Shown here one piece after another: positions 52,796-61,580 of a DNA stretch of 64,000 bases. The stretch is from assembly GCF_003253545.1 (NCBI RefSeq), contig NZ_QKYV01000002.1, forward strand, positions 372,001 to 436,000. Reading direction: 5' to 3'. Source of the DNA: Mesonia algae (GTDB taxonomy: Bacteria > Bacteroidota > Bacteroidia > Flavobacteriales > Flavobacteriaceae). Positions within the stretch are counted from its first letter, which is position 1. Each line of letters opens with the position of its first letter. The notes under the pieces are model-generated. The model was given only the letters and a program-made list of their open reading frames with translations, was not told where the DNA came from and did not search any database. The translations under genes were made by a program, and so were the position numbers.

Positions 52796-52800
52796 CCCTA

Positions 52801-52815
52801 AGTTTGACTTTCGTA
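52801..52815 (+). repeat. AGTTTGACTTTCGTA, copy 2 (before xis-like gene)
   Basis: Exact 15-base match to 42,421-42,435 in the same orientation. Confidence 0.55.
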
Positions 52816-52959
52816 TAACAAATCTCTCCAATCATTACCTTACTCTTTCCCTATACATATCGTAATACCGATAAAAATTAACATTTGTTTTCCCTAAAAA
52901 AGAGATTAAACCTTACGATTTAACCCCTTTTATGATAACCTGAATAAAGAATGTAATTC

Positions 52960-53808
52960 TCAATGGTCTTCTTTATCCATCTTATGTTTTAAATGCATAC
53001 TTAACTCATCCAAAAACTTGGTTTGACTACCCCTACGCTCTTTCATTTCTGAATAAGTTTTATAAACTTGATTTAACTTGACATTAAATAAATCTTCAAA
53101 ACTTGAAGTAATCATCCTAAGGTCTGCGCCTCCATGGTTGATCGAATTCACAGAGTAAAGGGCATAAATAAGTTCGATCAAAGCTGTTTTAGGAGCTGTC
53201 CATTCCAATATTTTATTTTTATTGTTTTCCCTTACTTTAGGCTTTTCTGGTTGAATCCTTTCTATGGTCTTTCTTATATAATGAATCAGTTTATTCATTC
53301 CTTTTACTTTGGACCATAGCAAATCATGAGAAGTTGAAAAATCAGGAAACTGATAATAATTACCCAAAGGACTGACAGGGAAATCAGGACTATTCTTTCG
53401 AGCAAAAAATTGATGATCTAAATAAGTATGTCCCAATTCCATATAATAAACGAAATCAGAATTTCTATAGAAAAATTTATTGATTTTCTTTAACTCTTTT
53501 TCAAGGAAATTGATTTGATATCGAAAACCAGCTTTGGGTTTTTGTAATTCACAAGTCCGTAACTCTGTAAAATAAATTAAATAACTCATCGGAATACTTT
53601 TAATGGTTTTAAAAAAATGAATTTCCGATGCCAGACTTTTAAACTCTTGATTTTCAACCGTATTTTTTAACTGGAATAGGGTCTTACTGCATAAGGCTAT
53701 CCCTTGATTGGCACTTTTTAAGGGTTCGTCATTCTTTTCATTTAGGGAATCCATTTGATTGGTAAACTTTTCAATAATTTCTTCGGCTAATTTCATCACA
53801 TCAAACAT
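52960..53808 (-). CDS. rteC: RteC-family regulator
   Basis: 282 residues. The C-terminal RteC domain is diagnostic: KTALIELIYALYSVNSINHGGADLRMITSSFEDLFNVKLNQVYKTYSEMKER followed by TKFLDELSMHLKHKMDKED. In CTnDOT, RteC is made after induction and activates excision genes. The upstream region here holds an xis-like gene on the same strand, so a similar job is likely. RteA and RteB (the sensor kinase and regulator) are not in the window. It lies 8 bases after the AOS-acyltransferase gene on the same strand. Confidence 0.9.
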   Translation of the reverse strand: MFDVMKLAEEIIEKFTNQMDSLNEKNDEPLKSANQGIALCSKTLFQLKNTVENQEFKSLASEIHFFKTIKSIPMSYLIYFTELRTCELQKPKAGFRYQINFLEKELKKINKFFYRNSDFVYYMELGHTYLDHQFFARKNSPDFPVSPLGNYYQFPDFSTSHDLLWSKVKGMNKLIHYIRKTIERIQPEKPKVRENNKNKILEWTAPKTALIELIYALYSVNSINHGGADLRMITSSFEDLFNVKLNQVYKTYSEMKERRGSQTKFLDELSMHLKHKMDKEDH

Positions 53809-53816
53809 TTAATTAA

Positions 53817-56222
53817 TTACTGTTGAGCTTCTAAATAATCCATTTTAAAATTGGAACTACTTTGAATATAGGCAAGTTTAGGGATTACCCTTGCCCCTAA
53901 CTTTCTTTTCTCAAAGTTGGCGCTTACCCCAAAATCTATTTTTTGATAACCGCTTTTATTTGCTCGCCAAATACTTTCAAATAATAATTGTCTATAGGTT
54001 TGATATTCTTGATTGTAAGTATAATCCAAGCCTATCAAACTAGGAACATACGTAATTTCCCCATTTTTATAACAAAACATCACGCCTATCGCTTTGCTAT
54101 CTTTGGTAGGAGTATTTTTAATAGAGATGCTCATAAACTCCCAAGATTTCGATCGGTTCATTTCTTGAAAAACCGATTTAGGGTAGGTAAACATATTCAA
54201 TCCAAGGTTTCTATCTTTTACGTTTTTATACAACTCATAAAAGTGATCCAACTCTTCTTCGGTTACCTGCTGTAGTATTTCTACTTCTACCCGAGAACGA
54301 AAAGGTGCAATGTCTTTCTCAAAATGTTTTTTAGACCTTTTAGATAAAGTATTTAAATAACCTTCTAAGCTGTTCCAGTCCATCTCCTCTATTTGACATA
54401 CCTCTGGCATAGATATTGGTACAAAACCTTGAGATTGAAAAACCTTATCATAAGGTGATGAAAGATTAAAATCCCTTAATACGATTTGAGAGGCTTTGTT
54501 TTTAGAGGCTATATCTTCTATGGTTCTAAAGAATAGGTTGAGTACTTTATGATCTTTTACAATAGCTTTATTGATATACAAGGGAAGTCCGTCAGAAAAT
54601 AAAGAGCCTAGACTTAATACCTTGGAGGTAAATTCATATTTATTGTCCTTTCTTTTTAATTCGATGTCTTTTGAGACCAAGGGTTTTGCTAAGAGATCAT
54701 CCTTCCATAGGCATAATGTAAATACACCCATCACCAATAAGTTCTCTTGGAGATCAAAAATTTGGATGTAAAAGAACTTCCATTGGTGTTCTTTGTCGAC
54801 CTGATCCAGAAAACAATTTTCAATGAACCTAAAACCTTCCCAATCTAAAATTCCTTTTCCTAAAAAATAAGTATTCCATAACTTCTTATCGATCTGTTCT
54901 ATACTGCTTTTCTCTACGAGTTTATACTTCAGCCCTTCGGATGTCTCCTCTTGAAAAGAAAAATCTTTTTTAAAGGCTTTGCTTAATCTTTGTAAGGTAT
55001 TTCCTGTTTTCTCCATTACTTTAGGATATAATTGGGCTAAGGTTTGGGTCAATTGAAGAATATCTGTTTTTTGATTATGCCTAGAGATGGTAATCCTCAA
55101 TCCCGTCTGGGTGGAAGGTACGGCTGGAAATAAGCCCATATTCACGTAATATCCGTGATCTAATAATTGACGTGTGAGTTGATAGCCGGTTTCAGGTATT
55201 CCAGTAGCAATAAAAAATACGGGAGATTCATTTTTTTCTACCAAAGGAATCTGATATTCTTCCAAGAGTCCATTGAAGTAATCTATTCTTTCCTTTAGTT
55301 CATTTTGAATGGTGGTTATTTCATCGGACAAGTGAATTTTTGCCGAGGCTATGGCGGCACCCACCGAAGCGGGGTCTAACTGTGCAGAAAAAGTAAGTGG
55401 TCCCCCAAAGGTTTTGATTTTTTGCTGCATCTTTTCATCCCCGCAAATAATAAAAGAACCATTGGCACCAAAGGTTTTACTTAAGGTTCCTATAACCACC
55501 ACTTGAGGGGGGATCGTTTCAATTTGTTCACATACATAGCCCCGTCCATTTTTCCCCGACCAGCTCATGCCATGAACATCATCAAAATACAAACATAATT
55601 GTTTATACTTCTTAGATAAGTCTAAGAGGTCATTTACGGGAGAAAAATCTCCATACATGGAGTAAACCCCATCCGCCATATACCATATTTTATCCACCGT
55701 AGAACTTATCTCTTGAATCTTTTTTTCTAATAAGTCTAAACGGTTATGGCGTACCAACTCCACTTTTACCCCTCTTAATTTTAAACGTTTGGCAGCATCC
55801 TGAACACTCCAATGTACTTGATGATCGAGTAGTATAGCGTCACGATCTCCTGCAATTACAGGTATAGCCGCCATATGTGCCAAGGTGGCGTTTTTGGCTA
55901 CCACCACGGGCTGACCGTATAGCTTGTGCAGTAATTGCTCTAATTTTTCATATAGTGGGTGCGCTATATATGATTTTGATAATGGAAACTGGGTTCCAAA
56001 ATCATCAATTGCTTTCTTTGCCGCTTCCTTTAGGCGAATATCTTGCTCTAACCCTAAATATCCCGTAGTACCAAAATGAAATACTTCTTTCTTATCGATT
56101 TGGAGGGTTCTTCCATTAAAAGTGTCCCCTTCCATATTCAAATGAAGAATTTTCATTGCTTTTGCATAGTTGAAAACTTGATCTACCGTATCCAAAAAAT
56201 GATTGTGTGTTACTTGTGCCAT
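53817..56222 (-). CDS. Fusion of alpha-oxoamine synthase (PLP) and FemAB/GNAT-like acyltransferase
   Basis: 801 residues. Residues about 45-405 are a PLP alpha-oxoamine synthase: FHFGTTGYLGLEQD, DDVHG (Asp214/His217 cofactor site) and the PLP Lys249 in GTLSKTFGANG. Residues about 435-790 resemble a FemAB/BioF2-type GNAT acyltransferase, with SKRSKKHFEKDIAPFRSRV and GLDYTYNQEYQTYRQLLFESIWRAN. AOS enzymes join an amino acid to an acyl thioester giving an amino ketone (KBL, BioF, SPT, and CqsA for a quorum signal); the second domain could N-acylate the product, giving a ceramide-like or signal-like lipid. This is inference. It is divergent from a STAS-like and an AraC/PAS gene. Confidence 0.8.
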   Translation of the reverse strand: MAQVTHNHFLDTVDQVFNYAKAMKILHLNMEGDTFNGRTLQIDKKEVFHFGTTGYLGLEQDIRLKEAAKKAIDDFGTQFPLSKSYIAHPLYEKLEQLLHKLYGQPVVVAKNATLAHMAAIPVIAGDRDAILLDHQVHWSVQDAAKRLKLRGVKVELVRHNRLDLLEKKIQEISSTVDKIWYMADGVYSMYGDFSPVNDLLDLSKKYKQLCLYFDDVHGMSWSGKNGRGYVCEQIETIPPQVVVIGTLSKTFGANGSFIICGDEKMQQKIKTFGGPLTFSAQLDPASVGAAIASAKIHLSDEITTIQNELKERIDYFNGLLEEYQIPLVEKNESPVFFIATGIPETGYQLTRQLLDHGYYVNMGLFPAVPSTQTGLRITISRHNQKTDILQLTQTLAQLYPKVMEKTGNTLQRLSKAFKKDFSFQEETSEGLKYKLVEKSSIEQIDKKLWNTYFLGKGILDWEGFRFIENCFLDQVDKEHQWKFFYIQIFDLQENLLVMGVFTLCLWKDDLLAKPLVSKDIELKRKDNKYEFTSKVLSLGSLFSDGLPLYINKAIVKDHKVLNLFFRTIEDIASKNKASQIVLRDFNLSSPYDKVFQSQGFVPISMPEVCQIEEMDWNSLEGYLNTLSKRSKKHFEKDIAPFRSRVEVEILQQVTEEELDHFYELYKNVKDRNLGLNMFTYPKSVFQEMNRSKSWEFMSISIKNTPTKDSKAIGVMFCYKNGEITYVPSLIGLDYTYNQEYQTYRQLLFESIWRANKSGYQKIDFGVSANFEKRKLGARVIPKLAYIQSSSNFKMDYLEAQQ

Positions 56223-56463
56223 CTCAATTTATTTTAAGTTAAACATCCACCCGATCCATTCAGGTTATAAAATTTTAACCCTATATCTATGAGGGTATTG
56301 TGAAGAGGATTTAAGAAATCCCTTACAGGTAACATATTCTCCCTTATAAGTAATAATATGGTGATGAAATGCAATTTTAGAGGCTCAAATCAAGGCAAAT
56401 AGGAGTAAATAAAATCTCGAGATCATATTATTTATTAATTTAAGGGTAAAATTACCAGTACAT
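56223..56463. other. Divergent promoter region of the AOS-acyltransferase and STAS-like genes
   Basis: A 241-base AT-rich interval. It has no exact TAnnTTTG box in a fitting place on either strand and only a weak hairpin (ACCCT ... AGGGT, 56,278-56,296). A regulator binding site of the AraC-type protein is expected here but I cannot identify one. Confidence 0.4.
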
Positions 56464-56832
56464 ATGAACTTTTTAAAAACGGATTATGCCGAAATCCTGA
56501 TCAAGGATGGCATCTTATTTTTCACCTATCTTCCCATTCCTACCTTTGACATTCAGTTGGCAGAGCAAATTGTATCAGATCGCCTGCATATCCAACGTGA
56601 GCAAGCTTACCCTGTACTTTGTGATATTCGAAAATTTAGTTTACCCGATATTAAGGCGAGAAAATACTTGGCTATCGAAGGTTCTCTCTTAACCACAGCA
56701 GTCGCCTATTTAGTAGCTCCAGCATTAAGCGTTCAATTGACTCAATTCTTTATTCGGGTCAACAAACCTTTGGTTCCTACTCAAGTTTTTACCGATAAAA
56801 GCGAAGCTATTCACTACTTAAAACAATTTTAA
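56464..56832 (+). CDS. STAS/SpoIIAA-like small protein (DUF7793-like)
   Basis: 122 residues with an alternating beta-alpha layout like STAS/SpoIIAA domains: YAEILIKDGILFFTY (strand), LAEQIVSDRLHIQREQAYPVLCDIRKFSLPDIKARKYLA (helix, with the strand VLCDIRKF ending near an expected phosphorylation site), and FIRVNKPLVPTQVFTDKSEAIHYL at the end. The usual STAS acceptor Ser is not obvious. It lies 1 base before the AraC-type regulator, so the two are translated together and may form a partner pair. Confidence 0.6.
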   Translation: MNFLKTDYAEILIKDGILFFTYLPIPTFDIQLAEQIVSDRLHIQREQAYPVLCDIRKFSLPDIKARKYLAIEGSLLTTAVAYLVAPALSVQLTQFFIRVNKPLVPTQVFTDKSEAIHYLKQF

Positions 56833-56833
56833 A

Positions 56834-57748
56834 ATGGATCCTTTAAAACGAGAACAACGATTAGAACAACTTAGAACCATGATTCACGAACTAGCTAATG
56901 GCAATTTTTCTCATCGCATTCCACTCGGTAACCAAAGTGATGACATCGAATCCTTTGGACTAATGCTTAATCTACTTGCTGAAGAATTAGGAAGTTTCTT
57001 TGTTCATCCTGGTTCATTTGGAGAAAGAGACATAGAAGATCCTTACTCCTTAATTTTATATACTGATCTCAACATCACTGCCGTAAATTCTGTTTTCCTT
57101 AAGCTCTTAAATCATCCTAAGGAAACAACAATAGGTCAACCCATAAAACAGTTTCTTCATAGCTCCTCTTTTCATAATTTAAAAAAGCAATTTAAAAATC
57201 CTTATAAACGCAAGAAAAAGCCTTTAGTAGTCAAACTCTTAATTACTTTAACACCTCATTACTCATTACCAATAGATTGTTGGGGATATTGTCATATCCT
57301 CCAAACAAGTGAGACCTCCTTATATTTTATCAGAGGTCTACCTATTGTAATTCATAGTCCGCAATCAGTACACACGACTTCTACTGCCCATCCTTCTTTT
57401 CGTTCAGATACCGTCCTTCAATATCAAGCAGATATTCAAAAAATTAGAGCTGTTCATCAATACATATTAGAGCACCTTCACGAATCTCTTCCTAATACCT
57501 TAGCATTATCTAGACTATTTCATATTAACGAAAACAAATTAAAAAAAGGATTTAAGGAACTCTATCAAATCACCATTTTTAAACTTCACTTAGAAAAACG
57601 ATTAGATCAGGCGATGGTTATGATTAAAAACACCCCCACTTCTTTAAAAGTAGTAGCCCATTCTTTAGGATTTAAAAGTTTTCCGCATTTTTCAAAAGTG
57701 TTTAAAGATAAATTTGAATACCCCCCAAGCCATTTTAGAAATCGTTAA
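56834..57748 (+). CDS. AraC-type regulator with HAMP-like and PAS-like domain
   Basis: 304 residues. The start (about 10-55: ELANGNFSHRIPLGNQSDDIESFGLMLNLLAEEL) looks like a HAMP-type helix without membrane helices. Residues about 68-175 resemble a PAS domain (DPYSLILYTDLNITAVNSVFLKLLNHPKETTIGQP). The C-terminal 95 residues are AraC-type HTH: LPNTLALSRLFHINENKLKKGFKELYQ and SLKVVAHSLGFKSFPHFSKVFKDKFEYPPSHFR. A cytosolic PAS sensor fused to a DNA-binding domain suggests direct small-molecule control. It overlaps none and starts 1 base after the STAS-like gene. Confidence 0.82.
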   Translation: MDPLKREQRLEQLRTMIHELANGNFSHRIPLGNQSDDIESFGLMLNLLAEELGSFFVHPGSFGERDIEDPYSLILYTDLNITAVNSVFLKLLNHPKETTIGQPIKQFLHSSSFHNLKKQFKNPYKRKKKPLVVKLLITLTPHYSLPIDCWGYCHILQTSETSLYFIRGLPIVIHSPQSVHTTSTAHPSFRSDTVLQYQADIQKIRAVHQYILEHLHESLPNTLALSRLFHINENKLKKGFKELYQITIFKLHLEKRLDQAMVMIKNTPTSLKVVAHSLGFKSFPHFSKVFKDKFEYPPSHFRNR

Positions 57749-57837
57749 CCATAAAATATTTGTTTTCCATACCTCCATTTAAAATACGTGACAGGTAATC
57801 TTTACTCCCTTAAAAATAAATAGAATCATGCACCTTT

Positions 57838-58290
57838 ATGATATCTATTAAAACAAAGGTTATGATTAGTAAAAGAAATAGCTTGGTTATCTTAATTTCT
57901 ATCTTGGTTCTCTTATTTACGTATATAGGGATTAACCAATTGATTTTTAGAGAGGATTTTGAACTCAATTTATTGAATTCACCTCTTTTACCTATTCCCG
58001 AGACTGGAATCTTTCTATTGTCGTGGTTCATTCCAATATTGGAATTGCTAGCTGTTTTCTTATTACTATGGTCTCGTACGTATCTCCTAGGATTATATCT
58101 GGGTATATTCCTATTCATTATGTATACATCTTACAGCTTGGGAATCCTTTATTTCGCATCTTATATTCCATGCTCGTGTGGAGGGATGCTAAAATTCCTT
58201 TCCTGGAAACAACAATTATGGGTAAGTCTAGGTGGTTTGATGATTGCGATTCTGACATTTTATTTTAACAAAACCGTAAAAAAAGTATAA
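57838..58290 (+). CDS. MauE/DoxX-like membrane redox protein
   Basis: 150 residues (a start at 57,862 is possible). Four hydrophobic helices and the CxC pair Cys112-Cys114 in IPCSCGGMLKFLSW place it near the MauE/DoxX-like membrane proteins, which help form disulfides or pass electrons. MauE is required for maturation of a disulfide-rich exported enzyme in methylotrophs. Here it sits 85 bases before a DUF6520 gene that encodes a protein with one CX7C pair, so it may make that disulfide. A palindrome TTGTTGCGCAACAA follows its stop. Confidence 0.7.
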   Translation: MISIKTKVMISKRNSLVILISILVLLFTYIGINQLIFREDFELNLLNSPLLPIPETGIFLLSWFIPILELLAVFLLLWSRTYLLGLYLGIFLFIMYTSYSLGILYFASYIPCSCGGMLKFLSWKQQLWVSLGGLMIAILTFYFNKTVKKV

Positions 58291-58296
58291 AAATTT

Positions 58297-58310
58297 TTGT
58301 TGCGCAACAA
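58297..58310. promoter_or_regulatory. 14-bp palindrome before the DUF6520 gene
   Basis: TTGTTGCGCAACAA is a perfect palindrome lying 7 bases after the MauE-like stop and 65 before the DUF6520 ATG. Candidate regulator site or short hairpin. Confidence 0.45.
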
Positions 58311-58375
58311 CACAGGAGTAAGCCGAAAACCTGTAGAAAAGAGTAGGCATAATAGAAACATTAAATTTATACATT

Positions 58376-58642
58376 ATGAAAAGTAAATTTTTAATTCCCG
58401 TATTGGCGATGATTTTCGCTACCGGAATGTCGTTCACTACGGCAGAACTAGGAAAAGAACAAGCCGTGGATTATATCCGCGTTGACAACCAATGGATGGC
58501 CATTCCTGAAATTGATTGTGGACAAGTGGGGCCAAACAATTGTAGGGCAAAACTACAAGACGGATCTGTACATCCGATCTATGATATTCAGAATTTGAGC
58601 TCTCTCAAAAAAACAACGAGTACGGTTCCTTTTCCATTATAA
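58376..58642 (+). CDS. DUF6520 family small exported protein
   Basis: 88 residues. A signal peptide (about 1-23, MKSKFLIPVLAMIFATGMSF) is followed by a short mature region with YIRVDNQWMAIPEIDCGQVG and PNNC, so Cys48 and Cys56 form a CX7C pair that could be a disulfide. The C-terminal part is polar with a Pro-rich end (TVPFPL). No enzyme motif is visible. DUF6520 proteins are common in Bacteroidota; their job is unknown. It follows MauE-like and ends at a strong terminator facing the M16-SusD-SusC unit. Confidence 0.8.
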   Translation: MKSKFLIPVLAMIFATGMSFTTAELGKEQAVDYIRVDNQWMAIPEIDCGQVGPNNCRAKLQDGSVHPIYDIQNLSSLKKTTSTVPFPL

Positions 58643-58665
58643 TTTTTTATTCATCCTTTAAAATG

Positions 58666-58695
58666 AAAAGAAGCACACTGATCGTGTGCTTCTTT
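58666..58695. terminator. Hairpin terminator between cargo units
   Basis: AAAAGAAGCACAC pairs with GTGTGCTTCTTTG (12-13 pairs) around TGATC. It is shared by the DUF6520 gene (+) and the M16 gene (-). Confidence 0.85.
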
Positions 58696-58701
58696 GTTTC
58701 T

Positions 58702-61557
58702 TTATAAAGCTTCATCGCTCATGATCACTTCTATTTTGTTTTTTTCTTTCAAATACTTTTTGGATAGCCTCACCATATCTTCCATCTCGATGTTATCGAT
58801 AAAGGTTTCATATTTTTCCAAGGGTACCCAAGCTTCTTCATAGCGTAGGTGTTGAAAAAGCAATTCGTGTAACTGCCGATGTTGCTTCAGGTAAGAGACA
58901 TTGTACCTTCTTTTCATGTTTTGCTTGGCTTGTTTCAAATATTCCTTGGGGATTTCTCCCGCTCTTAACTCTTTAACTATGAATTGGATTTCCTTTTGGA
59001 TAGGATATAATTCTTTTGGATGACAAGCGACTTGAAAATAAAGCCGATAACGTTTTACCTCCGGATCGTACCTCCCATAGCCTCCGAAGTTATATACAGA
59101 AAATCCTTTCTCATAGCGTAAACGGTTCAATTTTCGTTGTATAACTTGCCCCAGCACCCTTAATTCCAAGGTCTCTTTCCAAGAATTTTTCCCCTTTTGC
59201 TCTTGGTAGTAACTTGCGTCATACATCCCGTTTTCCATGGGGATATTGGAAAGGATTTCTTTTTTAACGGGCCCTGATGCTTTAAAGGTCTTTTGACGAG
59301 TTGGGGTACACCTTAATTTTTGTACGGTTGGTTTAATATTCCCCAAGTATCGTTGTAAAAGTGGGATGACGTCCTCTGTTTTAAAATTTCCAGTTATCAA
59401 AAATGTCCACTGTTCTGGTTTTCCAAATACGTGTTGGTAGATCTCCAAACTACGTTTTTCTTCAGTTTTACCTATACTCAAAATAGCCTGCTCCCCTTTA
59501 AGGTAGCGAAAATTAAAACTAGGGGGGATAGCACTATCTTGTACGACTTTTCGAATAACATTTCTAAAATCTTCCTGTATGTTTTTCTGAGATTTTCGAG
59601 TTTCTAAGGCTTCTTTTTGCCAAGCGTCAAAATCAATATCTTGAGGATTCACAGGTTGAAAATAAAGACTCAGCAGCTGTAATATTTCTTCGGTATGCTT
59701 TAAATTACCTTCCGCTTGTAGGCTAGACTCCTTATAATCAATATAGGAGCGACAATTCATAATTTCCGCATAATCCATCAAGCTTTGGATCTCTTTAGCG
59801 TTTATACCCCCCACTCCTTGGTGAGTAACAAGATCGGTGGCATTGAGTGCCGAGTAATAATCCGAAGAAGAATAACACGCCGCCCCACGCAAGCTGAATC
59901 CTGAGATTTTAATGGATTGCTCCCCTACTCCCGGGGTCGGTTGATACGGCTTTAGTACCACCCGTACCCCATTGCTCAAAACGATTTCTTGGGTTTCCGG
60001 AATTGCTGGTGCCTTAGTGGTATAAGCTACCAAGGGAAGTTCTTCTTTTTGAATTTCATTATATAAACTCTTCACCACTTTTGGAGGTTGGTACATGGGT
60101 ACAGGCCCACGGTAAGCCTCTTCTACCCAAGCTCGAATCTCTTCTTCTGTAAAGTTTAATGCCTTATTGCCTTGAGGAGCAATAATACCTATATCTTTTG
60201 GTGGAGAAGATAAAAACTGTGGGAGATAAGCATTCATCTTTTCGATGGAGAGCTCTTGCACCCATTGGTGAAATACTTTTTGTTTATTTGGGAAAAGAAC
60301 TTCGTTTTTTAACCAATAGTCTCGTAACTCTTCATTCCAATAAAATACCTCCGATTGCAAACTTTCTTTGAGATAATCTTCTTTTATCTTTTTCCATTCC
60401 TGCTCCTTCACTCCCTGTTCTTTCAATTGCAAAAGGGGCATTGCGATCTGCTGAAAAGCTTCCTTGCTCTTGCTAGGAAAAGTGGTAAAATAAAGAGCCA
60501 AAGAAAAAGGGTTCCCCCCATAGCTATAGGTATCTTTATTTTTAGCAGAACCAATAAGGGCTGGGGCATTCGCTTCTTTCAACCGTTGGTGTAACACACG
60601 AGACAGTAACTGAAAAGCAATATACCGCTTATAGCCTTCTCGTGTGTGCAAGCTATTGACCAATTCTGGCTGACGAATATACCAATGGTACTCCACCTCT
60701 TCTTTTTTTTCGGGATCAAAGCCCTTCTCCCAAACCTGTGTTTTAAATTGTGGGGAGCGTTTCTGTTGTGCGCTGTGGATATCGATATGCGGATAAGAAG
60801 CTTGAGGCGTAGGGATGTCAGAAAAAGTATCTTGGATAAGTTTCTCGGTTTCTTGCATATCGTTAAGATTCCCTACCACGACGATCGCCATCAAATCGGG
60901 TCGGTACCAGTCTTTGTAGAAACGCCTTAACTCCTTGTGGGAAAAGTTTTGGATGTGTTGGGATAACTGGTCATACGATTGGCGAAAAGGAAATAGTTGT
61001 GCTTCCAAATTGCGCTCCGCCTTATAGTAATCTTGGTAATCTTGGTTCCCAGAGATCAATTCTTGCCATACGGAACCTTTCTCTTGATTGATATGCTCGC
61101 TGGTCAGCGGTAACCGCATCGCAATATCTTTAAACCAAGCCAATCCTGTCTGAAATGCTTTGGGATGATTGGGTGGGGCATCAAATAAATAACGGGTATG
61201 CAGGTTGGAGGTGGTTCCCCCTATATCCCGAAAGTTCATCCCCAATCGGTCTAAAAAAGCTTCATCTTTGATACTGGTGGGCGTGTGGAGAGTGGGCTTA
61301 AAGGCCAAATGTTCTATTAAATGTGACATTTGCTGTTGCAAGGAGTCCTCGTGATCAAAACCAGCTTTTATATAGAGACGCATGGTGGTTTTAGCCACAG
61401 GGTTCTCCACATCTTTTATAAAATATTGAAAGCCGTTAGGCAGGGTACCAGAACGAAGGGACTCGATCTCTTTTATTCCTTCTTGAGCTTGAACTATGGA
61501 ACTGATAAAAAGGAGGACCCAAATCAAACTGGGTAGTCTTTTCTTTAATTGTATCAT
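58702..61557 (-). CDS. M16 insulinase-family zinc peptidase, exported
   Basis: 951 residues. A signal peptide (1-25) precedes an M16 protein with two similar halves. The active N-terminal half has the inverted zinc motif H79-L-I-E82-H83 in QMSHLIEHLAFKP and the third ligand Glu166 in KGSVWQELISG. The second half lacks HxxEH, as usual, and includes LITGNFKTEDVIPLLQRYLGN and RYEKGFSVYNFGGYGRYDPEV. M16 peptidases cut peptides inside a clamshell. It lies after SusD on the same strand, so an extracytoplasmic role with SusC/SusD in peptide handling is likely. Confidence 0.93.
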   Translation of the reverse strand: MIQLKKRLPSLIWVLLFISSIVQAQEGIKEIESLRSGTLPNGFQYFIKDVENPVAKTTMRLYIKAGFDHEDSLQQQMSHLIEHLAFKPTLHTPTSIKDEAFLDRLGMNFRDIGGTTSNLHTRYLFDAPPNHPKAFQTGLAWFKDIAMRLPLTSEHINQEKGSVWQELISGNQDYQDYYKAERNLEAQLFPFRQSYDQLSQHIQNFSHKELRRFYKDWYRPDLMAIVVVGNLNDMQETEKLIQDTFSDIPTPQASYPHIDIHSAQQKRSPQFKTQVWEKGFDPEKKEEVEYHWYIRQPELVNSLHTREGYKRYIAFQLLSRVLHQRLKEANAPALIGSAKNKDTYSYGGNPFSLALYFTTFPSKSKEAFQQIAMPLLQLKEQGVKEQEWKKIKEDYLKESLQSEVFYWNEELRDYWLKNEVLFPNKQKVFHQWVQELSIEKMNAYLPQFLSSPPKDIGIIAPQGNKALNFTEEEIRAWVEEAYRGPVPMYQPPKVVKSLYNEIQKEELPLVAYTTKAPAIPETQEIVLSNGVRVVLKPYQPTPGVGEQSIKISGFSLRGAACYSSSDYYSALNATDLVTHQGVGGINAKEIQSLMDYAEIMNCRSYIDYKESSLQAEGNLKHTEEILQLLSLYFQPVNPQDIDFDAWQKEALETRKSQKNIQEDFRNVIRKVVQDSAIPPSFNFRYLKGEQAILSIGKTEEKRSLEIYQHVFGKPEQWTFLITGNFKTEDVIPLLQRYLGNIKPTVQKLRCTPTRQKTFKASGPVKKEILSNIPMENGMYDASYYQEQKGKNSWKETLELRVLGQVIQRKLNRLRYEKGFSVYNFGGYGRYDPEVKRYRLYFQVACHPKELYPIQKEIQFIVKELRAGEIPKEYLKQAKQNMKRRYNVSYLKQHRQLHELLFQHLRYEEAWVPLEKYETFIDNIEMEDMVRLSKKYLKEKNKIEVIMSDEAL

Positions 61558-61580
61558 CTTATCTTTTTTTTATCCCTCGT

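Noticed and set aside
56358-56402. 14-codon frame in the AOS/STAS intergenic region
   Set aside because: Too short, with no promoter or supportable start, and no special composition.
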